From Gemmatimonadota bacterium (GTDB taxonomy: Bacteria; Gemmatimonadota; Gemmatimonadetes; Longimicrobiales; Gaopeijiaceae), in NCBI GenBank assembly GCA_003248075.1, contig QJYK01000321.1:1-64000 (forward strand): 64,000 nt of DNA. Reading direction: 5' to 3'. Of this stretch, positions 60,674-64,000 are shown one piece after another; position 1 is the first letter of the stretch, and each line of letters begins with the position of its first letter. Both the position numbers and the translations under genes were made by a program. The notes under the pieces are model-generated. The model was not told the origin of the DNA. It saw only the letters and a program-made list of their open reading frames with translations, and did no database searches.

Positions 60674-60733
60674 TACTGTCGCAGCCCGGCGCGACGGCCG
60701 GTACGGCGCGAACAGCGTTGGATCGGTTCGGCT

Positions 60734-60796
60734 TTAGGAGCCGCTACGGCGATCGCTTGCCCGTGCCAGGCTCGACAGGGTACTCGGACTAGACAA
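60734..60796 (-). CDS. Candidate 20-codon micro-ORF behind a perfect Shine-Dalgarno
   Basis: AAAGGAGGTGATCC (60810-60797, minus strand) is complementary to the last 14 nt of 16S rRNA as commonly found in bacteria (GGATCACCTCCTTT). TTG follows directly, giving GGAGG-6 nt-TTG, and opens MSSPSTLSSLARASDRRSGS then TAA. No homologue is recognised and the product may not be functional. The alternative is that the sequence is an anti-SD-like element on the plus strand or chance. Confidence 0.35.
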   Translation of the reverse strand: MSSPSTLSSLARASDRRSGS

Positions 60797-60925
60797 GGAT
60801 CACCTCCTTTGTTCGGGTCGAATGCGGGCGGAGCACCGGCGGACTCGAGGTCCGCAGTCCACCGACGGGGGCCTCGGGGCCGAGCCGTCGGGGCCCAGGC
60901 CGAGCGCGTGTCCCGGCCGGTGCGG

Positions 60926-60954
60926 ATGATAGAAAGTGCGAGGAGCGAATGCAA
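60926..60954 (-). promoter_or_regulatory. Promoter-like sequence for the minus-strand small transcript
   Basis: On the minus strand TTGCAT (60954-60949) is followed after 17 nt by TATCAT (60931-60926). The -10 is one mismatch from consensus and the -35 matches only in TTG. It overlaps the ribosome-binding region of the divergent metallo-beta-lactamase gene. Confidence 0.35.
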
Positions 60955-60956
60955 GG

Positions 60957-62150
60957 ATGAAGCGCACCACATCTGGTGGCGGTCGGCGACGGCCGGCCCT
61001 TCATCTGGTGCTGGTGCTGGCGCTACCGGCGGCCTTCGCGGCCGGCGTCGGACAGGCCGACTGGCGGGTCCCGTTCGCGCGCGGCGAGCAGGCGCGTCGC
61101 GAGGGTGACCTCGAAACCTACGCTTCCTCCATGTCCGCCGCCGTGGAGGCCATGCCCGGCGGCCTTCTGAACCGACCCTTCGCCCAGTACCACGCGGCTC
61201 GCGCGAACGCGCTGCTCGGGCGGCGCTCCGAGGCCACCCGGTACCTGCGCATGGCCTGGGACGAGGGCATCGAGTCCTTGATGATCTCCTGGGCCGATCA
61301 CGACCCCGCCTTCGACGCCCTTCGGGACGATGGGGCGTTCCGTGGGCTCATGGCGCTCGCGTCGGCGACCGACCTCGTGGTCGAGCCGCTGGCCGGTTCC
61401 ACGTACCGCATCACCGGGGCCGGGGCGAACCTGGTCGCCTCGGTGGGCCCGGACGGGGCGCTTCTGGTGGACACGGGATACGGTACCGCCCTCGAGCCCA
61501 TCCGACGCGCGCTGCGCTCGGTAGGCGCCGAAGCCGTGGACGTCCTGGTGCTGACCCACGCCCACGAAGATCACGTCGGGTCTGCGGCGGGGTTGGGAGA
61601 CCATGCGGTCATCGTGGCCCATGGGGCGACGGCGAAGGCGATGGGCGAGCCCTCGGTGTTCATCGAGGGCGTCGAGCTCCCGCCGAAGCCGGCGTCGGCC
61701 CGCCCCGATATCGAGCTGTTGGGTGACACCGTCCTGAGGTTCAACGGCGAGGACGTGTGGATCCATCCGGTCCCCGCCCACACCGAGGGAGACCTGGCGG
61801 CATACTTCGCGTCGTCCGCGGTCCTGCACCTCGGCGACGCCTACCTGGGCGCGAACCCCATGATGTTCCCCGGCACCGCGGACCCGGACCGATTCCTGGA
61901 CGATCTCGATCGCTTCCTGGATCGACTGGATCCGGGCGCGATCGTCGTCGGGGGGCACGACCCTCCCACCGACCTCTCCGCCGTGCGCCTCCAGATCGCC
62001 GAGACCCGCGCGTGCATGGACGCGGTCCGTGGCGCCGTCGAAGGGGGAAAGACCGCCGAGCAGATCGTGGAGGCAACCGAAGGCCGTTTCCCGGCCCCGT
62101 GGGTCGGCTTCTTCTACCGTCTGTTCACTCAGCCCGGCCCGGGTCGCTGA
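60957..62150 (+). CDS. Exported metallo-beta-lactamase-fold hydrolase with TPR-like N-terminus
   Basis: 397-aa protein: signal peptide (PALHLVLVLALPAAFAAGVGQA), a helical TPR-like part (FARGEQARREGDLETYASSM, QYHAARANALLGRRSEATRYLRMAWDEG), then an MBL fold: NLVASVGPDGALLVDTGYG, metal motif VLVLTHAHEDHVGSAAG, VHPVPAHTEGDLAAYF-like WIHPVPAHTEGD, VLHLGDAYLG and VVGGHDPPTD. Fused TPR/MBL proteins of this kind are periplasmic hydrolases of unknown substrate. ATG 60957 precedes the signal peptide. Confidence 0.82.
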   Translation: MKRTTSGGGRRRPALHLVLVLALPAAFAAGVGQADWRVPFARGEQARREGDLETYASSMSAAVEAMPGGLLNRPFAQYHAARANALLGRRSEATRYLRMAWDEGIESLMISWADHDPAFDALRDDGAFRGLMALASATDLVVEPLAGSTYRITGAGANLVASVGPDGALLVDTGYGTALEPIRRALRSVGAEAVDVLVLTHAHEDHVGSAAGLGDHAVIVAHGATAKAMGEPSVFIEGVELPPKPASARPDIELLGDTVLRFNGEDVWIHPVPAHTEGDLAAYFASSAVLHLGDAYLGANPMMFPGTADPDRFLDDLDRFLDRLDPGAIVVGGHDPPTDLSAVRLQIAETRACMDAVRGAVEGGKTAEQIVEATEGRFPAPWVGFFYRLFTQPGPGR

Positions 62151-62153
62151 CCC

Positions 62154-62825
62154 TCAGGCCTTCCGGTACGCGCGACGGAACAGCACGAAGGTGGCCGCGA
62201 GCGCGACCGTGATCCACAGCGCTCCCCAGGCCACGGTGGGCACGCCCGTGAGCTGGGCGAGCATGTGGGCGTCGGACTCCAGATTGGGGCGATCGAGCAC
62301 GTCGCTCTTGATGTCGAGAATGGCGTACAGGCTCGACGTCAGCCCGAGGGTGAGGAGCAACGTCCGGTTGAGGCCGGCCGAGAGGCGTCGAGAGGCGACG
62401 GTGAGCGCGATCCCGAACGCGATGCCGAATACCACCCCGAAGGTGCTGCGGACGAAGAGCGCCGTCAGCGCCACCACCAGACCGCCGATCAGGCCCACGA
62501 CGGCTTTGGAGGGAACGCGCTTGGCCCTCGCCGCCTCCGTGAGGGCCGCCCCCCAGCCCAGGCTACCGAGGTATCCGGCCGACAGGGTGAGGAAGGCGCT
62601 GCCGCCGGGGCAATAGCAGGCTCCGCCCTGATACGGGTCGAGCACGATCCGTTGGATCGAGCCACCCGTGGCGACGGCGACCATCGCGTGGCTCACCTCG
62701 TGGAGGAGCACGACGAAGATCTTGAGCGGGTACACGACCGGCGTGTCCCAGAGGAGCCAAAGGACGCCGAAGTACAGCGCGAAGCCTGCGAGGAATCGGA
62801 CCTTTCGCCCGGTCGAGTCGGTCAT
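62154..62825 (-). CDS. M50-like membrane metalloprotease
   Basis: 223-aa integral membrane protein with 5-6 hydrophobic segments. LKIFVVLLHEVSHAMVAVATGG contains the zinc motif HEVSH inside a membrane segment, and the later YAILDIKSDVLDRPNLESDAHMLAQL contains an aspartate-rich stretch, as in M50B-like proteases. It may cleave a membrane substrate. It converges on the MBL gene with a 3-bp gap. Confidence 0.78.
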   Translation of the reverse strand: MTDSTGRKVRFLAGFALYFGVLWLLWDTPVVYPLKIFVVLLHEVSHAMVAVATGGSIQRIVLDPYQGGACYCPGGSAFLTLSAGYLGSLGWGAALTEAARAKRVPSKAVVGLIGGLVVALTALFVRSTFGVVFGIAFGIALTVASRRLSAGLNRTLLLTLGLTSSLYAILDIKSDVLDRPNLESDAHMLAQLTGVPTVAWGALWITVALAATFVLFRRAYRKA

Positions 62826-62886
62826 CGATCTGGTTCCTGGGATGGCGGTTGAGGGACCCTACGGAGCATGGCAGGTAACGGTTTCC

Positions 62887-64000
62887 TCAGCCCCCCGGAT
62901 CCCGCGCGGTGACGGCGTATCGGTGCTCCAGCAGACGCGCGAGCTCGGACAGCTCGTCCCTGACGATCACGGCGCTCTGGGCGGGGTCCCCCAGCGCCTG
63001 AAGCGCTCTCGCCGATACCGCGGCGATGGTCATTCTGCCCTGGAAACCCAGCGTCGTGGACCATCGGTACACGAGGTCGTCCCACCGTCGGACCAACCGC
63101 GCGCGCTCGGCCTCCGGGACCACGATCCCCCGGCGCTCGGCCTCGGCGAGCGCGACCCTTCGCCGCGCGAGCTCCAGTGCCGCGGCCTCGGTTGCATCGG
63201 CGTCACCGGAGCCCGGGGCGGCTGCCCACGAGGCCGGTTGAGTCGCTGCCCAAACCTCGAACTCCGCCGAGGTGATAGCCCGGCCGTCGTCGAGACCGAC
63301 CAGGGTGTCCGCGGGACCGGCCACCCCCTGCGCCGACCGCACGATGGCCTCTTCGCGCGGGGTGAGCGTGGCGCCCCGTTCGCCGATCCACCGCTCCAAC
63401 ACCGGTCGGGGATCCTCGATCTGATCTGCGACCTCCCGAACGAGCGTGCTCCGGGCCTCCTCGAACGGGACGACGGCGCGATCCTCCAGCCGGAGGATGT
63501 GATAGCCGTACTGTGTCTCGGTGACCGGGCTCATCTCACCGGGATCCAGGGCTGAGGCCGCCGCCCAGAACTCGTCGACCCAGGCTCCCCTCCTTCCCGG
63601 GGTGAGCAGGCCCTGCCGGCCGGCTGCGCCGGGCTCCTCGGACAGGGACGCAGCGGTCTCGGCGAAATCCGCGCCGTCCCGGAGGGCGGCCAGGGCCCGC
63701 TCCGCCTTGGCCTTCGCAGCCGCGCGCTCTTCGGCGGTCCGCCAGCGCTCCGAGAAGAAGAGGACGTGGCGAACCGTGAGCTCGTATTCCGGGTCGGTCA
63801 TGTAGCGGGCCCGCAGCACCTCATCGCTGACGCCGTTGGCTTCGAGTGTGAGCTCGGAGGCCAGCGCTTCGAGGATCCAGTCTTCCTGCCAGCGTCTCAA
63901 CAACGGTGCTCCCAGCTCCGCCAGCGAGGAGTCGGCGACCGCGAGCCCCAGAGCAGTGACGTGTGCCAGCGCGCGCCTTCGGGCCGCCGTGAGCCCGAGT
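62887..64000 (-). CDS. PpiC-type peptidyl-prolyl cis-trans isomerase (partial)
   Basis: Parvulin-type folding catalyst, SurA/PrsA-like. The rotamase domain is clear: LTVRHVLFFSERWRTAEERAAAKAKAERALAALRDGADFAETAASLSEEPGAAGRQGLLTPGRRGAWVDEF-type order with VTETQYGYHILRLEDR at its end (short motifs: VRHVLFF, DFAETA, GYHILRL). Helical regions flank it on both sides. The frame remains open to the right edge (AALRRR..ELGAPLLRRWQEDW upstream of the first ATG-like codon), so the N-terminus and any signal peptide lie outside. Confidence 0.85.
   Translation of the reverse strand, partial: LGLTAARRRALAHVTALGLAVADSSLAELGAPLLRRWQEDWILEALASELTLEANGVSDEVLRARYMTDPEYELTVRHVLFFSERWRTAEERAAAKAKAERALAALRDGADFAETAASLSEEPGAAGRQGLLTPGRRGAWVDEFWAAASALDPGEMSPVTETQYGYHILRLEDRAVVPFEEARSTLVREVADQIEDPRPVLERWIGERGATLTPREEAIVRSAQGVAGPADTLVGLDDGRAITSAEFEVWAATQPASWAAAPGSGDADATEAAALELARRRVALAEAERRGIVVPEAERARLVRRWDDLVYRWSTTLGFQGRMTIAAVSARALQALGDPAQSAVIVRDELSELARLLEHRYAVTARDPGG

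Larger units (their letters stand above)
60607..60956. other. Gap with candidate minus-strand small transcription unit
   Basis: 350 bp between the redoxin and metallo-beta-lactamase genes. On the minus strand it holds, in order, a promoter-like pair, a full-length Shine-Dalgarno, a 20-codon frame and a hairpin, each listed separately. Confidence 0.45.

Noticed and set aside
60797-60810. End of a 16S rRNA gene
   Set aside because: Only the last 14 nt match; the upstream sequence (TACTCGGACTAGACAA) does not resemble 16S, so no rRNA gene is present.
1-64000. CRISPR arrays, tRNA genes, prophage genes or attachment sites
   Set aside because: No regularly spaced direct repeats, cloverleaf sequences or phage structural/integrase genes were found by reading.

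Overview
Taxon and composition. The window is a GC-rich chromosome segment (frequent GTG starts, stop/start overlaps of the ATGA/GTGA type) from a didermic, non-phototrophic bacterium. Three PadR regulator + duplicated-permease (ADOP, MacB/FtsX-type) pairs, many short lipoproteins and exported enzymes, and a menaquinone gene set fit Gemmatimonadota best, with Acidobacteriota as the alternative. This placement is inferred from gene content; no rRNA gene is present.

Layout. 1-2.2 kb: an exported M20 peptidase (cut by the left edge) and a DUF72 protein. 2.5-5.5 kb: first PadR/ADOP pair, with a promoter overlapped by a perfect palindrome. 5.6-10.1 kb: a cysteine-less ArsC/Spx-like protein, a GNAT acetyltransferase, a PD40 lipoprotein, two tandem DUF6174 lipoproteins, and a BlaI/M56 regulator-peptidase pair. 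10.1-10.3 kb: an intergenic repeat. 10.4-16.7 kb: menaquinone genes menF-menD-menB-menA-menE, tightly coupled (menC and menH not here). 16.8-20.9 kb: an outer-membrane barrel, then an unusual cluster of an ECF sigma factor with two envelope proteins that both end in glycogen-binding-like (CBM48/AMPK-beta) domains. 21.1-27.9 kb: two sodium:solute symporters, each behind a small membrane partner (DUF3311, DUF4212), around an exported cyanophycinase and a DUF1684 lipoprotein, then an NlpE-META lipoprotein. 28-34.6 kb: aquaporin, propeller protein, exported amidohydrolase, alkyltransferase-like protein, YfiT-like DinB protein, TyrS, and a barrel. 34.8-38.8 kb: a large acyl-CoA oxidase and purE-purK. 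38.9-45.1 kb: two more PadR/ADOP pairs in tandem. 45.2-50.3 kb: greA, then an AttEFGH-like unit of ABC ATPase, FtsX permease and AttH/CrtC-like lipoprotein. 50.3-51.9 kb: an insertion complex. 51.9-59.0 kb: a complete TetR-controlled efflux operon (tetR-tolC-hlyD-ATPase-ATPase-permease-permease, minus strand) with a clear promoter/operator. 59.1-64 kb: a di-haem cytochrome c, a redoxin, a candidate small minus-strand transcript, a metallo-beta-lactamase-fold protein, an M50-like membrane protease, and a PpiC-type isomerase cut by the right edge.

Most notable. (1) At 50272-51942 an IS110/IS1111-type element (DEDD transposase, 12-bp subterminal inverted repeats, about 255 nt of 3' noncoding DNA where a bridge RNA would lie) sits inside a short element with perfect 26-bp terminal inverted repeats. 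An apparently uninterrupted relative of that short element lies at about 10110-10265. (2) The sigma factor/CBM48 cluster at 17.8-20.9 kb has the layout of a trans-envelope carbohydrate-sensing system. (3) At 60.6-60.95 kb a 14-nt perfect match to the 16S rRNA 3' end reads on the minus strand as an ideal Shine-Dalgarno before a 20-codon frame, with a promoter-like sequence upstream and a strong hairpin downstream.
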